A stretch of 64,000 nt of DNA from Limimaricola soesokkakensis (GCF_900172345.1 NZ_FWFY01000002.1:310001-374000); one strand, 5' to 3'. Positions 38,068-47,280 are shown, numbered from the stretch's first letter. The notes: a model not told the origin generated them from the letters alone. Translations and numbers: made by a program.

Positions 38068-39060
38068 TTGGGGAGCGTGATCCGTATCGTCCTGCAGCGT
38101 CTGGCGCTGGGCTTGGTGACGCTGCTCATCGTCTCGGCGGTGATCTTCGGCGCGGTGAACCTGCTCCCCGGCGATTTCGCGCAGGCTGTGCTCGGCCAGT
38201 CCGCGACGCCCGAGGCAGTCGCCGCGATCCGCACCCAACTCGGTCTCGATCAGCCGTTGCCGGTCCGCTACGCGCAATGGCTCTGGGACGCAGCGCGCGG
38301 TGATCTCGGCGTCAGCTTCGCGCAGGCGAATTTCGCGAGCTTCACGGGCCGGGTCGACCCTTCGGCCACGGTGCTGGCGCAGATCGGGCCGCGTTTCGCC
38401 AACACCATGTTCCTCGCGGGCGTGACGGCGGCGATCGCGGTGCCGCTGGCGGTGGGCCTCGGCATCCTCGCGGCGCTGTGGCGCGACACCGCGTTCGACA
38501 AGGGCGCCAACATCGCGACGCTGTCCTCGATATCCAGCCCCGAATTCTTCGTGGCCTACATCCTGATCCTGCTGTTCGCGGTGGTGAACCCGGTACTGCC
38601 GTCGCTGTCGAACATCTTTCCCGGCATGAGCTTCGGCGAAAGGCTGGAAAAGACCCTGCTGCCGGCCCTGACCCTGACGCTGGTGGTCACCGCGCACATG
38701 ATGCGGATGACCCGCGCCGCGATCCTCAACCTGATGGCGCAGCCCTATATCGAGATGGCCCGGCTAAAGGGGATGCGGCCGCTGCGGGTGATCTGGCGCC
38801 ACGCGCTGCCGAACGCGCTGGCGCCGATCGTCAACGTGGTGGCGCTCAACCTCGCCTATCTCGTCACCGGCGTGGTCGTGGTCGAGGTGGTCTTCGTCTA
38901 TCCCGGCATCGGCCAGCTCTTTGTCGACAGCGTGAAGCTGCGCGACATCCCGGTGGTGCAGGCCTGCTGCCTGATCTTCGCCGCCGCCTACATCCTGCTG
39001 AATCTCACCGCCGACATCCTGTCGATCATCTCGAACCCGCGTCTGAGGCACCCGAAATGA
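38068..39060 (+). CDS. Peptide-type ABC importer permease, DppB-like
   Basis: I select the TTG at 38068 because AGGGGAGAG lies eight bases upstream; this gives 330 residues. The protein has about six membrane helices, and the EAA-loop is visible as YIEMARLKGMRPLRVIWRHALPNALAP. The start of the hydrophobic part (IRIVLQRLALGLVTLLIVSAVIF) is typical of DppB. It is the first of four coupled importer genes. Confidence 0.9.
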   Translation: MGSVIRIVLQRLALGLVTLLIVSAVIFGAVNLLPGDFAQAVLGQSATPEAVAAIRTQLGLDQPLPVRYAQWLWDAARGDLGVSFAQANFASFTGRVDPSATVLAQIGPRFANTMFLAGVTAAIAVPLAVGLGILAALWRDTAFDKGANIATLSSISSPEFFVAYILILLFAVVNPVLPSLSNIFPGMSFGERLEKTLLPALTLTLVVTAHMMRMTRAAILNLMAQPYIEMARLKGMRPLRVIWRHALPNALAPIVNVVALNLAYLVTGVVVVEVVFVYPGIGQLFVDSVKLRDIPVVQACCLIFAAAYILLNLTADILSIISNPRLRHPK

Positions 39061-40229
39061 GTCTCTGGATCTGGCTCCTCGGCGCGTTGGCCGCCATCGC
39101 GGCGCTGGCTTGGCTCGGTCTTTGGGCAGCGCGCAGGCTCAGCGGCAACGCGCCGCGCTACCGCGACATGTCCTATGGCGTGGCCTTCGGTTACGCGCTG
39201 GCGCTCGCCGCCATCGCGGCTGGAGTCTGGCTGTGGATGAAGCCGGGCGCGGTGTATTTCCGCTGGGCGGTGATGGGCTTTGCCGTCTGCGCGGTCGCGG
39301 CCTTCCTGTTCCGTCTCGCCGGGCGCCATCTCGGCCCCGAGAGGCTGAAGCGGCAGTTCCGCAAGATGCCGCTGACGGCGGCCTTCGGCATCCTCGTGAT
39401 CCTGATCTACGCCTTCGTCGCGATCTTCGCGGCCTGGATCGCCCCGCACGGGCAGGAGGCGGTGCTGGGCGCGGCCAACGTGGTGCCGGGCGGCGATCCG
39501 GCGATGGGCGGCGACCCGGCCTTTCCGCTCGGCACCGACCGGATCGGCCGCGACATCCTCTCGCGGCTGATCTACGGGGCGCAGAACACCGTGGGTCTTG
39601 CCTTCGCGACGACGCTGCTGGCCTTCTTTCTCGGCGGCTCGCTTGGGCTTCTGGCCGCTGTCGTCGGCGGCTGGCTCGACCAGGTGCTGAGCCGGGGCGT
39701 CGACGTGCTGATGGCGATCCCGTCGCTGATCTTCGCGCTCTTGCTGCTCACCATCGCCTCGGTCTGGGCCGATGGCGCGCGCGGGCTGCTCACCTTCTAC
39801 ATGGTGCTGATCATCGCGGTGATCGACAGCACGCGGGTGTTCCGCCTCGCGCGCTCGGTCGGCATCGGCATCGTGGTGATGGACTACGTCGAGGCCGCGA
39901 AGCTCAGGGGCGAGGGGATGGGCCATCTCGTGTTCCGCGAGATCCTTCCCAACGCCATGGCGCCGCTTCTGGCCGAGTTCGGACTGCGGTTCTGCTTCGT
40001 GTTCCTGACCATCGCCTCGCTGTCCTTCCTCGGGGTCGGCATCCAGCCGCCGCTGGCGGATTGGGGCACCATGGTCCGCGACCTCGCGCAATTCATCAAT
40101 TTCGCAGCCTTCGCGCCGATGGTGGCGCTTGCGCCGCTGCTGCCGGCGCTGGCCATCGCGATCCTGACGGTGGGGGTGAACTTCGTGGTGGACTGGATGC
40201 TGCACCGCGCCTCGGGGCTGAAATCGTGA
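39057..40229 (+). CDS. Peptide-type ABC importer permease with N-terminal membrane extension, DppC-like
   Basis: The 390-residue product is about 80-90 residues longer than an ordinary DppC. Two or three additional helices (residues 3-24, 41-60, 67-84) precede the usual start FRKMPLTAAFGILVILIYAF. The core has the GTDRIGRDILSRLIYGAQ motif and the EAA-loop YVEAAKLRGEGMGHLVFREILPN. It overlaps both neighbours by 4 bases. Confidence 0.9.
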   Translation: MSLWIWLLGALAAIAALAWLGLWAARRLSGNAPRYRDMSYGVAFGYALALAAIAAGVWLWMKPGAVYFRWAVMGFAVCAVAAFLFRLAGRHLGPERLKRQFRKMPLTAAFGILVILIYAFVAIFAAWIAPHGQEAVLGAANVVPGGDPAMGGDPAFPLGTDRIGRDILSRLIYGAQNTVGLAFATTLLAFFLGGSLGLLAAVVGGWLDQVLSRGVDVLMAIPSLIFALLLLTIASVWADGARGLLTFYMVLIIAVIDSTRVFRLARSVGIGIVVMDYVEAAKLRGEGMGHLVFREILPNAMAPLLAEFGLRFCFVFLTIASLSFLGVGIQPPLADWGTMVRDLAQFINFAAFAPMVALAPLLPALAIAILTVGVNFVVDWMLHRASGLKS

Positions 40230-41869
40230 CGCCGCTTCTGGAAATCCGTGACCTGCGGATCGAGGGCCGCTCGGACGAGGAGTGGCACCCGATCATCAAC
40301 GGCGTCGACCTGACGCTGGGCCGGGGCGAGGTGCTGGGGCTGATCGGCGAATCCGGGGCGGGCAAATCGACGCTGGGCCTCGCCGCGATGGGCTATGTGC
40401 GCGACGGGGTGCGGATTTCCGGCGGCTCGGTGATGTTCGACGGCATCGACCTGATGAACGCCTCGACCGAGGAAAAGCGCTCTCTCCTGGGCCGCCGCAT
40501 CGCCTATGTCGCGCAATCGGCGGCGGCGAGCTTCAATCCCGCCCACAAGCTGATCGACCAGCATGTCGAGGCGCCGGTGCGGCATGGCGTGCAGGATCGG
40601 GGCGAAAGCATCGAGGACGCTATCGAGCTTTATCGCAAGCTGCGCCTCCCCAACCCCGAGGAGATCGGCTTCCGCTACCCTCACCAGGTCTCGGGGGGGC
40701 AGTTGCAGCGCGCGATGACCGCGATGGCGATGTCCTGCCGTCCCGATCTCATCATCTTCGACGAGCCGACCACCGCGCTCGACGTCACCACCCAGATCGA
40801 GGTGCTCGCGGCGATCCGCGACATCGTCGACCAGTTCGGCACCTCGGCGATCTACATCACCCATGACCTCGCGGTGGTGGCGCAGATGGCCGATCGCATC
40901 AAAGTGCTGCTCAGGGGCGACGAGGTCGAGACCGCGCCGACGCGCGAAATGCTCGATCACCCGCGCGAGGACTACACCAAGTCGCTCTGGGCGGTGCGCG
41001 GCTATCACCGGCCCGAAAAGCCGAAGCCCGGCCCGGAGAGCGTGCCGATTCTCGCGGTCGAGGGGGTGACGGCGGCTTACGGCGAACAGGTCGTGCTGAA
41101 CGAGGTGAGCTTCGACATCCACCCCGGCCGCACTGTGGCGGTGGTGGGCGAGAGCGGCTCGGGCAAGTCGACGACGGCGCGGGTGATCACCGGGCTGCTG
41201 CCGCCAAGGGACGGGGTAGTGCGCTTCGAGGGGGAGGCGCTGCCGCCGAGCTACCGCCAGCGGTCCAAGGACCAACTGCGGCAGATCCAGATGATCTACC
41301 AGATGGCCGATACCGCGCTGAACCCGCGCCAGACCATCGCGCAGATCGTCGGACGGCCGGTGCGGTTCTACTCCGGGCTCAAGGGGCGCAAGCTGGCCGC
41401 GCGGGTCGATGAACTGCTCGACCAGATCGAGATGGACCCCGCCATCTACCGCGACCGGCTGCCGGGCGAGTTGTCGGGCGGGCAGAAGCAGCGCGTCGGC
41501 ATCGCCCGCGCGCTCGCCGCCGAGCCGAGGCTAATCATCTGCGACGAGGTAACGAGCGCGCTCGACCAGCTCGTGGCCGAGGGCATCCTCAAGCTCCTCG
41601 CCCGGCTGCAGGACGAGCTGGGGCTGAGCTACATGTTCATCACCCACGACCTCGCCACGGTGAAGGCGATCGCCGACGAGGTGGTGGTGATGAAGGAGGG
41701 CCAGGTGATCGAGCAGGGCCCCAAGACCGAGATGTTCACGCCGCCGCACCACCCCTACACCGACCTGCTGCTGTCCTCGGTGCCCGAGATGGATCCCGAC
41801 TGGCTCGACCGGCTCCTGGCCGAACGGGGAGTTGAGGCATTGGGCGAGGCGGCAACTGATAAGATGTAA
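40226..41869 (+). CDS. Tandem ABC ATPase of the peptide importer (DppD-DppF fusion, YejF-like)
   Basis: From a GTG in the GTGA overlap the gene gives 547 residues with two complete nucleotide-binding domains. Domain 1 has GESGAGKSTLGL, VSGGQLQRAMTAMAM and IIFDEPTTALD. Domain 2 has GESGSGKSTTARV, LSGGQKQRVGIARAL and IICDEVTSALD. Both keep the catalytic Glu. Between them lies an oligopeptide-transporter style linker. Single-chain double ATPases of this kind serve YejABEF-like importers. Confidence 0.93.
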   Translation: MTPLLEIRDLRIEGRSDEEWHPIINGVDLTLGRGEVLGLIGESGAGKSTLGLAAMGYVRDGVRISGGSVMFDGIDLMNASTEEKRSLLGRRIAYVAQSAAASFNPAHKLIDQHVEAPVRHGVQDRGESIEDAIELYRKLRLPNPEEIGFRYPHQVSGGQLQRAMTAMAMSCRPDLIIFDEPTTALDVTTQIEVLAAIRDIVDQFGTSAIYITHDLAVVAQMADRIKVLLRGDEVETAPTREMLDHPREDYTKSLWAVRGYHRPEKPKPGPESVPILAVEGVTAAYGEQVVLNEVSFDIHPGRTVAVVGESGSGKSTTARVITGLLPPRDGVVRFEGEALPPSYRQRSKDQLRQIQMIYQMADTALNPRQTIAQIVGRPVRFYSGLKGRKLAARVDELLDQIEMDPAIYRDRLPGELSGGQKQRVGIARALAAEPRLIICDEVTSALDQLVAEGILKLLARLQDELGLSYMFITHDLATVKAIADEVVVMKEGQVIEQGPKTEMFTPPHHPYTDLLLSSVPEMDPDWLDRLLAERGVEALGEAATDKM

Positions 41870-41915
41870 GCGAATCGGTCCAGCGGGCCGAGAGGGAATC
41901 AAGAGGGAGAGACAT

Positions 41916-43460
41916 ATGTTGCCACAGATCAGCCGCCGGGGATTGCTCAGGTCCGGGGCCGCCGCGGGCCTTCTGTCGGTTACCGGCCTGCCGCTTCGCG
42001 CGCAGTCGCGCGGCGGCACGCTGAGGCTCGGCCTCGCGGGCGCCAACACCTCCGACAGCTGGGACGGGCGCACCCATTCCGACACCTACATGATCGTCAC
42101 CGCCTATGGCGCGGTGTTCGATTGCCTGACCGAGATCGCCGCCAATGGCGAACTGGTGGGCGAGCTGGCGACCTCGTGGGAATCGACGCCGGATGCGAAG
42201 ACCTGGACCTTCGACCTGCGCGAGGGCGTGACCTTCCACAACGGCCAGCCCTTTACCGCCGACGACGTGATCGCCTCGCTCAAGCTGCATCTCGACGAGG
42301 ATGCGAAATCCGCCGCCCGCCCGATCGTCGCGCCGATCACCGAGATGAAGAAGCTCGGCGAGCATCAGGTGCAGTTCACGCTCGAGGCCGGCAATGCCGA
42401 CTTCCCCTTCCTGATGTCGGACTACCACCTGCTGATGTACCCGCATCAGAACGTCGAAGAGGCGATCGCGCAGGGCATCGGCACCGGTCTCTACAAGGTC
42501 GAGAGCTTCGATCCCGGCGTGCGCACGCTGCTGAGCCGCGTCGACGGCCACTACAAGGACGGCAAGGCGGGCTGGTTCGACCAGATCGAGGTGATCGCGA
42601 TCAATGACGGCTCGGCGCGGATGACGGCGCTGATGACCGGGCAGGTCGACGCGGTGAACAATGTCGAGTTCCAGGTCGAGCCGCTGCTGAAGGCCAACCC
42701 GCAGCTCGCGCTCAACGAGGTGACCGGCAACCAGCACTACACCTTCCCGATGCTCACCGACCTGTCGCCGATGGACAACGTCACGGTGCGCCGGGCGCTC
42801 AAGCACGCGGTGCGGCGCGAGGAGATGGTCGAGAAGATCCTGATGGGTCACGGCGCGGTCGCCAACGACCACCCGATCGGCCCGGCGAACCAGTACTACC
42901 ACGCCGATCTGGAGCAGAACGACTACGACCCCGAAAAGTCGAAGGCGCTGCTGAAGGAGGCCGGGCTCGACGGCCTGAGCATCGATCTCTCGGTCTCGGA
43001 GGCGGCCTTTGCCGGTGCGATCGACGCGGGGCTTCTCTACCAGGCCTCGGCCCGCGACTGCGGCATCGACATCAATGTCGTGCAGGAGCCGGCCGACGGC
43101 TACTGGTCCAACGTCTGGATCAAGAAGCCCTGGTGCGCCTCCTATTGGTCGGGCCGGGTCACCGAGGACTGGATGTTCACGCTGGGCTACGAGACCGGCG
43201 CGGCGTGGAACGACACGCATTGGGAGAACGAGCGGTTCCAGACATTGCTGAAGGAGGCGCGCGCCGAGCTCGACAGCGACAAGCGCCGCGACATGTATCA
43301 CGAGATGCAGGCGCTGTGCTCGAAGGAGGGCGCGACGGCGATCCCGATGTATGCGAACTTCGTCGACGGCTACAACATCAAGCTCGGCCACCCCGAGGTG
43401 GTCGGCAACGTGTTCGACCTCGACAGCAACCGCATCTGCGAACGGTGGTGGATGGCCTAA
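41916..43460 (+). CDS. Family 5 extracellular solute-binding protein with Tat signal
   Basis: The 514-residue protein starts at the ATG at 41916 with AGAGGGAGAG upstream. A twin-arginine signal (SRRGLLRSGAAAGLLSVTGLPLRAQ) precedes a family 5 (peptide/opine/nickel) binding domain: SWESTPDAKTWTFDLREGVTFHNGQPFTADDV, YDPEKSKALLKEAGL and a long C-terminal lobe. It is 46 bases after the ATPase, last in the operon, and is followed by a strong terminator. The ligand is unknown. Confidence 0.92.
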   Translation: MLPQISRRGLLRSGAAAGLLSVTGLPLRAQSRGGTLRLGLAGANTSDSWDGRTHSDTYMIVTAYGAVFDCLTEIAANGELVGELATSWESTPDAKTWTFDLREGVTFHNGQPFTADDVIASLKLHLDEDAKSAARPIVAPITEMKKLGEHQVQFTLEAGNADFPFLMSDYHLLMYPHQNVEEAIAQGIGTGLYKVESFDPGVRTLLSRVDGHYKDGKAGWFDQIEVIAINDGSARMTALMTGQVDAVNNVEFQVEPLLKANPQLALNEVTGNQHYTFPMLTDLSPMDNVTVRRALKHAVRREEMVEKILMGHGAVANDHPIGPANQYYHADLEQNDYDPEKSKALLKEAGLDGLSIDLSVSEAAFAGAIDAGLLYQASARDCGIDINVVQEPADGYWSNVWIKKPWCASYWSGRVTEDWMFTLGYETGAAWNDTHWENERFQTLLKEARAELDSDKRRDMYHEMQALCSKEGATAIPMYANFVDGYNIKLGHPEVVGNVFDLDSNRICERWWMA

Positions 43461-43485
43461 GGCCAGCCGCTCTCCGCGATTTGGC

Positions 43486-43509
43486 GCGCCGTCCCCCCGG
43501 GGACGGCGC
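43486..43509 (+). terminator. Intrinsic terminator of the ABC importer operon
   Basis: GCGCCGTCCCC (43486-43496) pairs perfectly with GGGGACGGCGC (43499-43509) and is followed by ATTTTCGTTT. Confidence 0.85.
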
Positions 43510-43618
43510 ATTTTCGTTTGGTCGGTGCGACCCGGCGCGGGCCGTCGGCCCATTCCTAGGGTCGACGGCACCGGTGTTGCGCCCGGTCCGAGACGCTGGC
43601 GGGCGGTGCAAAAGCAAA

Positions 43619-43645
43619 GGACCCGCCGGAATGCCCGGCAGGTCC
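43619..43645 (-). terminator. Terminator after the Glu/Arg-rich exported protein gene
   Basis: On the minus strand GGACCTGCCGG pairs (one G-T pair) with CCGGCGGGTCC around loop GCATT, followed by TTTGCTTTT. It lies 80 bases past the stop at 43725. Confidence 0.8.
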
Positions 43646-43724
43646 CGAAGATAGAGGCTCCGTGGCCGCGGCCCGTCTCCGTTGAAGGAGGCGGAACCGC
43701 CGGCTTGGGGCTCGGTCGTTGGCC

Positions 43725-44357
43725 TCAGTCGTCGTTGGCCTCTTCCTCGCGCTCGCGGCGCTCCTCTTCCTCGTCCGCCTCGCGGTCGCGACGCTCCTCT
43801 TCGCGCTCGCGGCGTTCCTCGGCCTCGTCTTCCTCGCGGTCGCGCCGGTCCTCTTCTTCCTCTTCCGCGCGCTCGCGGCGCTCTTCCTCTTCTTCCTCTT
43901 CGCGCTCGAGGCGCTCCTCTTCTTCTTCCTCTGCGCGCTCGCGGCGCTCTTCTTCTTCCTCTTCGGCGCGTTCGCGACGCTCCTCGGCCTCGTCTTCCTC
44001 GATCTCGCGAAGCTCTTCGACCTCGTCGCTGGCCTCGTACTCTTCGGACACCAGCTGGCCGGCGCTGTCGTATTCGCGCTCGACGCGCGAGCCGTCGGCC
44101 ATCTCGGTCTCTTCTTCGAAGAGCAGCCCGCCATCCTCGCTGTAGACCCGCTCGGTGTAGCCGCTGGGACCGCTGGCCTCGACCTCGATCCGGTCGCCGC
44201 TCGGGCGGATGCGGATCTCGCCGTTGAAGCCTTGCTCCACGAGCTCGGCAACCAGGGCGTCCACGACTTCCTGGCTCGGGGCGGCCATCGCGGCCGGCGC
44301 CGCGAGGGTGATGCAAGCTGCCGACAGGCCGGCGAGGATGCTCTTGCGGATGATCAT
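43725..44357 (-). CDS. Exported protein with a long charged single-helix tail
   Basis: The 210-residue product has a Sec signal peptide (about 1-25, ending AAMAA), a small globular part at 27-108 (VVDALVAELVEQGFNGEIRI, then short repeats of the type YSEDGGLLFEEETEM) and a tail at 111-210. The tail is nearly only Glu, Arg, Asp and Ala, with the unit RRERAEEEEEE repeated. Such alternating E/R sequences form stable single alpha-helices; 100 residues would span about 15 nm in the periplasm. I do not know the family. The start has GGAG upstream and a terminator follows, so it is a single gene unit. Confidence 0.78.
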   Translation of the reverse strand: MIIRKSILAGLSAACITLAAPAAMAAPSQEVVDALVAELVEQGFNGEIRIRPSGDRIEVEASGPSGYTERVYSEDGGLLFEEETEMADGSRVEREYDSAGQLVSEEYEASDEVEELREIEEDEAEERRERAEEEEEERRERAEEEEEERLEREEEEEEERRERAEEEEEDRRDREEDEAEERREREEERRDREADEEEERREREEEANDD

Positions 44358-44707
44358 GTCTTGTCTCCTCTCTGGGGCGCCCTTCGATCCTGGCGCCCGA
44401 ACCTTGCCCGGATACGTGGCAAATCGACTGCTGAAAAATACGGCACGGCTTGCCAGGGCCGATCCGGCGGGAACGCGCTCACCCGCGCGCGGACCCGCTG
44501 CGGAGTCCCGCCGCCAGCGCTACCTCAGGTTGCGACCGCTTTTGTCGACATGGCGCCAGACGCGATCGCTACCAGTTTCTCGGCCGTCTCGGGGGCGAAT
44601 CCGGCCCGTTGCCCGTTCTTCAACCGCTCCCGACCGCACAGGAACCGACGCTTCGCCGCGGCGTTGGCTGCCTGACACATGACCTATCGTCACGAACGAG
44701 GACCACG
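44358..44707. other. Intergenic region upstream of dps
   Basis: 350 bases between divergent genes. I see no gene. The minus-strand ribosome-binding site lies at the left end. At the right end TTGGCT followed by TATCGT resembles a weak promoter for dps. The remainder is GC-rich without clear repeats. Confidence 0.4.
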
Positions 44708-45181
44708 ATGCCCGAGAATTTCGCCGGAGAACTGACGCAGGACGTCCGCACCCAGATGGTCGATCTGCTCAACAAGAACCTTGCCAACATGCTTGCCCTG
44801 ACGCTGGCGGTGAAGCAGGCGCATTGGAACCTCAAGGGCCCGGGCTTCATCGGCGTGCACGAGTTGCTCGACGAGGCCGCCGACCGGCTGCGCGAGGGCG
44901 CCGATCTGATGGCAGAGCGTGCCGTGATCCTCGGCGGCTTTGCCCGCGGCACCCTCGAGGTCGCGGCCGAGAAGGCGCAGTTGGACGCCTATCCGGTCGA
45001 GATCTCCGACATCAAGCAGCATGTCGAGGAGCTGAAGTCGCGCTACATGTTCGTCGGCGGCGAAATTCGCAAGGCGATGGAGGAAGCGGGCGATGCCGGT
45101 GACGAGGACACCGCCGACCTGTTCACCGAGGTTAGCCGCACCATCGACAAGGATGCGTGGTTCATCGGCGCCAACGGCTGA
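44708..45181 (+). CDS. dps: DNA-protecting ferritin-like protein Dps
   Basis: Dps forms a 12-subunit shell that oxidises and stores iron and shields DNA under oxidative stress. The 157-residue protein has the ferroxidase motifs AVKQAHWNLKGPGFIGVHELLDEAADRL and AERAVILGGFARGT. The ATG at 44708 gives the normal family length. An extremely strong hairpin follows. Confidence 0.96.
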   Translation: MPENFAGELTQDVRTQMVDLLNKNLANMLALTLAVKQAHWNLKGPGFIGVHELLDEAADRLREGADLMAERAVILGGFARGTLEVAAEKAQLDAYPVEISDIKQHVEELKSRYMFVGGEIRKAMEEAGDAGDEDTADLFTEVSRTIDKDAWFIGANG

Positions 45182-45202
45182 TCCCGCGCCCCTGCGCCGC
45201 AT

Positions 45203-45238
45203 GAACGGCCCGCTCTCCGACCGGAGAGCGGGCCGTTC
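45203..45238 (+). terminator. 16-base perfect hairpin after dps
   Basis: GAACGGCCCGCTCTCC (45203-45218) and GGAGAGCGGGCCGTTC (45223-45238) are perfect complements around GACC. Only TCGTT follows, so the T-run is poor. It should at least protect the dps message 3' end. Confidence 0.75.
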
Positions 45239-45409
45239 TCGTTCGACACCCCGGAGAAGGGGGCGGCAATCGGGCCACAGCATGGAGGGCATGGGGGATT
45301 TGCAGATGGACAGCGCGGCGGCTTGCCACTTCTAGTCGGTGCTGCTTGCGGTCACGCTCGCCTCTGGCGCGTGGCGGCCATGCTTTCAGACCCGCCCGAA
45401 AGGACCCTC

Positions 45410-45904
45410 ATGCCCCTGCGTCTCTCCAAGATCGCGATGCTGCTCGGCCTCGCCTTCTTCGCCTTCCTCGTCACGCTCAACAACATTCTCGATTACGGCT
45501 CGAACTTCGCCTTCGTGCAGCATGTGCTGTCGATGGACACCACCTTCGAAGGCAACGCGCTGATGGGCCGCGCGATCACCACCGAATGGATGTGGCACGC
45601 GGGCTACTGGCTGATCATCGCGGGCGAGGGGCTCACCGCGCTGCTGCTCGGCTTCGGTGCGATCCGGCTCGCGATGGCGTTGCGGGCGCCGGCGGCCGTT
45701 TTCCATGGGGCCAAGGATTGGGCCGTTCTGGGTGCGACCACCGGTTTCCTGGTCTGGTTCGTCGGCTTCATGGCGGTCGGGGCCGAGTGGTTCCTGATGT
45801 GGCAATCCGATATCTGGAACGGCCAGCAGCCGGCGTTCCGCTTCTATATCACCATCATGGCGGTGATCATCTTCGTCATGCAGCCCGAACCGGCCGAGCA
45901 TTGA
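45410..45904 (+). CDS. DUF2165 small integral membrane protein
   Basis: The 164-residue product starts at the ATG at 45410 with AAGGA upstream. Four membrane helices are visible. LTNNILDYGSNFAFVQHVLSMDT-like features (here TLNNILDYGSNFAFVQHVL) and WMWHAGYWLIIAGE are the hallmarks of DUF2165. The function is unknown. Confidence 0.88.
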   Translation: MPLRLSKIAMLLGLAFFAFLVTLNNILDYGSNFAFVQHVLSMDTTFEGNALMGRAITTEWMWHAGYWLIIAGEGLTALLLGFGAIRLAMALRAPAAVFHGAKDWAVLGATTGFLVWFVGFMAVGAEWFLMWQSDIWNGQQPAFRFYITIMAVIIFVMQPEPAEH

Positions 45905-45935
45905 CGGCGGCCGCGCCCGGGCGGAAGCTGTCCGC

Positions 45936-46553
45936 ATGACCGATCTCGAACTCTTTGGCCACCCGGATTCGGGCCATGCCTGCAAGGTGGCGCTGGCGCT
46001 GTCCTTGGCCGGGCTTGACTGGCGTCCGGCTTGGGTCGACATCTGGGCGCCGCCGGACAGCCGCCCGGCGGCTTTTCTCGCCGCGAGCTCGGCGGCCGAG
46101 GTGCCGGTGCTGATGATCGACGGCGTGGCCCATGCCCAGTCCGGCGCGATCCTGATCGAGATCGCCAGCCGATTCCGGACGCTGGGCGGCGAGAGCGCGG
46201 CCGGACTTCGGCGCGGTCGCGAGGTGGTCCTGTGGGAGGCCAACCGCATCGGCATGTGCCTGCCGCAGCTCAAGGAGGCGCGGCGGCTGGGCGGGGCGCA
46301 CTTCGATCCGGCGGTGATCGACTGGCTCGAGGGGCGTTTCGCGGTCGACCGCGCGCGGTTCGACCGGATGCTGAACGGCGCCGATTTCCTGCACGGCGCG
46401 GCGCCGGGGATCGGCGACTGCGCGGTCTGGGGCTACGTGCAGTGGTTGACCGAGGCCGGCGTCTTCCCGAGCCCGGCGATGGCCGGTTGGATCGAGCGGA
46501 TGCGCGCGCTGCCGGCGGCTCGCGCGCCCGAGGCCTTCTTTCCGGAGGCCTGA
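45936..46553 (+). CDS. Glutathione S-transferase family protein
   Basis: A 205-residue protein with an N-terminal thioredoxin-like GST domain ([21 protein letters not shown], then the cis-Pro motif EVPVLMIDG) and an all-helical C-terminal domain ([19 protein letters not shown]). The catalytic residue could be Ser12 or Cys16. The substrate is unknown. It is 31 bases after the DUF2165 gene. Confidence 0.9.
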   Translation: MTDLELFGHPDSGHACKVALALSLAGLDWRPAWVDIWAPPDSRPAAFLAASSAAEVPVLMIDGVAHAQSGAILIEIASRFRTLGGESAAGLRRGREVVLWEANRIGMCLPQLKEARRLGGAHFDPAVIDWLEGRFAVDRARFDRMLNGADFLHGAAPGIGDCAVWGYVQWLTEAGVFPSPAMAGWIERMRALPAARAPEAFFPEA

Positions 46554-46577
46554 TCCGGGGGCCCCGGCACGCCACCC

Positions 46578-46606
46578 TTGCAGACTCGGATCCGTCCCTC
46601 TATATC
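46578..46606 (+). promoter_or_regulatory. Promoter of the rimP-nusA-infB operon
   Basis: TTGCAG (46578-46583), a 17-base gap and TATATC (46601-46606) resemble a vegetative promoter with ideal spacing. A transcript would begin at an A near 46613, upstream of the leader hairpins. Confidence 0.6.
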
Positions 46607-46623
46607 CCCCTCAGAACAGCGGC

Positions 46624-46685
46624 GCGCCGGCCTCCACAACCGGCGCCCACCGGGAAAGATCGACGGGCCGCTGGCCCGTTTTTTT
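46624..46685 (+). promoter_or_regulatory. rimP leader: two hairpins with an intrinsic terminator
   Basis: Hairpin 1 is GCGCCGG (46624-46630), loop CCTCCACAA, CCGGCGC (46640-46646). Hairpin 2 is ACGGGCC (46663-46669), GCT, GGCCCGT (46673-46679) followed by T7 through 46685, a complete terminator 17 bases before the rimP start. Loop 1 contains CCTCC, complementary to the GGAGG of rimP. The arrangement looks like an attenuator on the operon that makes NusA. Confidence 0.65.
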
Positions 46686-46701
46686 GTGCTTGGAGGACCC
46701 C

Positions 46702-47280
46702 ATGTCCGACCTCATCGCCAAGGCCGCGATCGACCGCCGCGTCCAGGAGATCATCGAGCCCGTCATCAATGACATGGGCTTCGAGCTGGTGCGTGTGCGG
46801 CTGATGTCGGGCAAGTCCACGACGCTGCAGATCATGGCGCAGAAGCCCGACGGCACGATCGAGGTCGATGATTGCGGCCAGATCTCCACCGCCGTCTCCG
46901 CGGTGCTCGATGTCGAGGACCCGATCCTCGACGCCTATACGCTCGAGGTCTCCTCGCCCGGCATCGACCGGCCGCTGACCCGGCTCAAGGATTTCGAGCA
47001 GTGGAAGGGCTACGAGGCCAAGATCGAGACCGACGAGCTGATCGACGGCCGCCGCCGTTTCAAGGGCGAGCTGGCGGGCACCGCGGGCGACGAGGTGCTG
47101 ATCGAGATCGAGGAAGGCACGATCGGGCTGAAATTCGAATGGCTGTCGGATGCCAAGCTGGTGCTGACCGACGAGCTCATTCGTGAGGTGCTGCGCAACC
47201 GCAAGGATGCGGGGCAGATCGACGAGACCCAATTCGACGATGTTGAAACCATCATTGATGGTGATGAGGAGAACGACTGA
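46702..47280 (+). CDS. rimP: Ribosome maturation factor RimP
   Basis: RimP assists 30S subunit assembly. The 192-residue protein starts at the ATG at 46702 with TTGGAGG upstream. It has the N-terminal domain ([22 protein letters not shown]), the conserved [21 protein letters not shown] and [25 protein letters not shown], and an SH3-like C-terminal domain. It overlaps nusA by one base. Confidence 0.97.
   Translation: MSDLIAKAAIDRRVQEIIEPVINDMGFELVRVRLMSGKSTTLQIMAQKPDGTIEVDDCGQISTAVSAVLDVEDPILDAYTLEVSSPGIDRPLTRLKDFEQWKGYEAKIETDELIDGRRRFKGELAGTAGDEVLIEIEEGTIGLKFEWLSDAKLVLTDELIREVLRNRKDAGQIDETQFDDVETIIDGDEEND

Noticed and set aside
43351-44145. Plus-strand frame encoding a Ser/Arg-rich protein and another with Leu/Phe-rich repeats over the Glu/Arg-rich gene
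   Set aside because: They result from reading the complementary GAG/CGC repeats; the minus-strand frame has a signal peptide, a binding site and a terminator.
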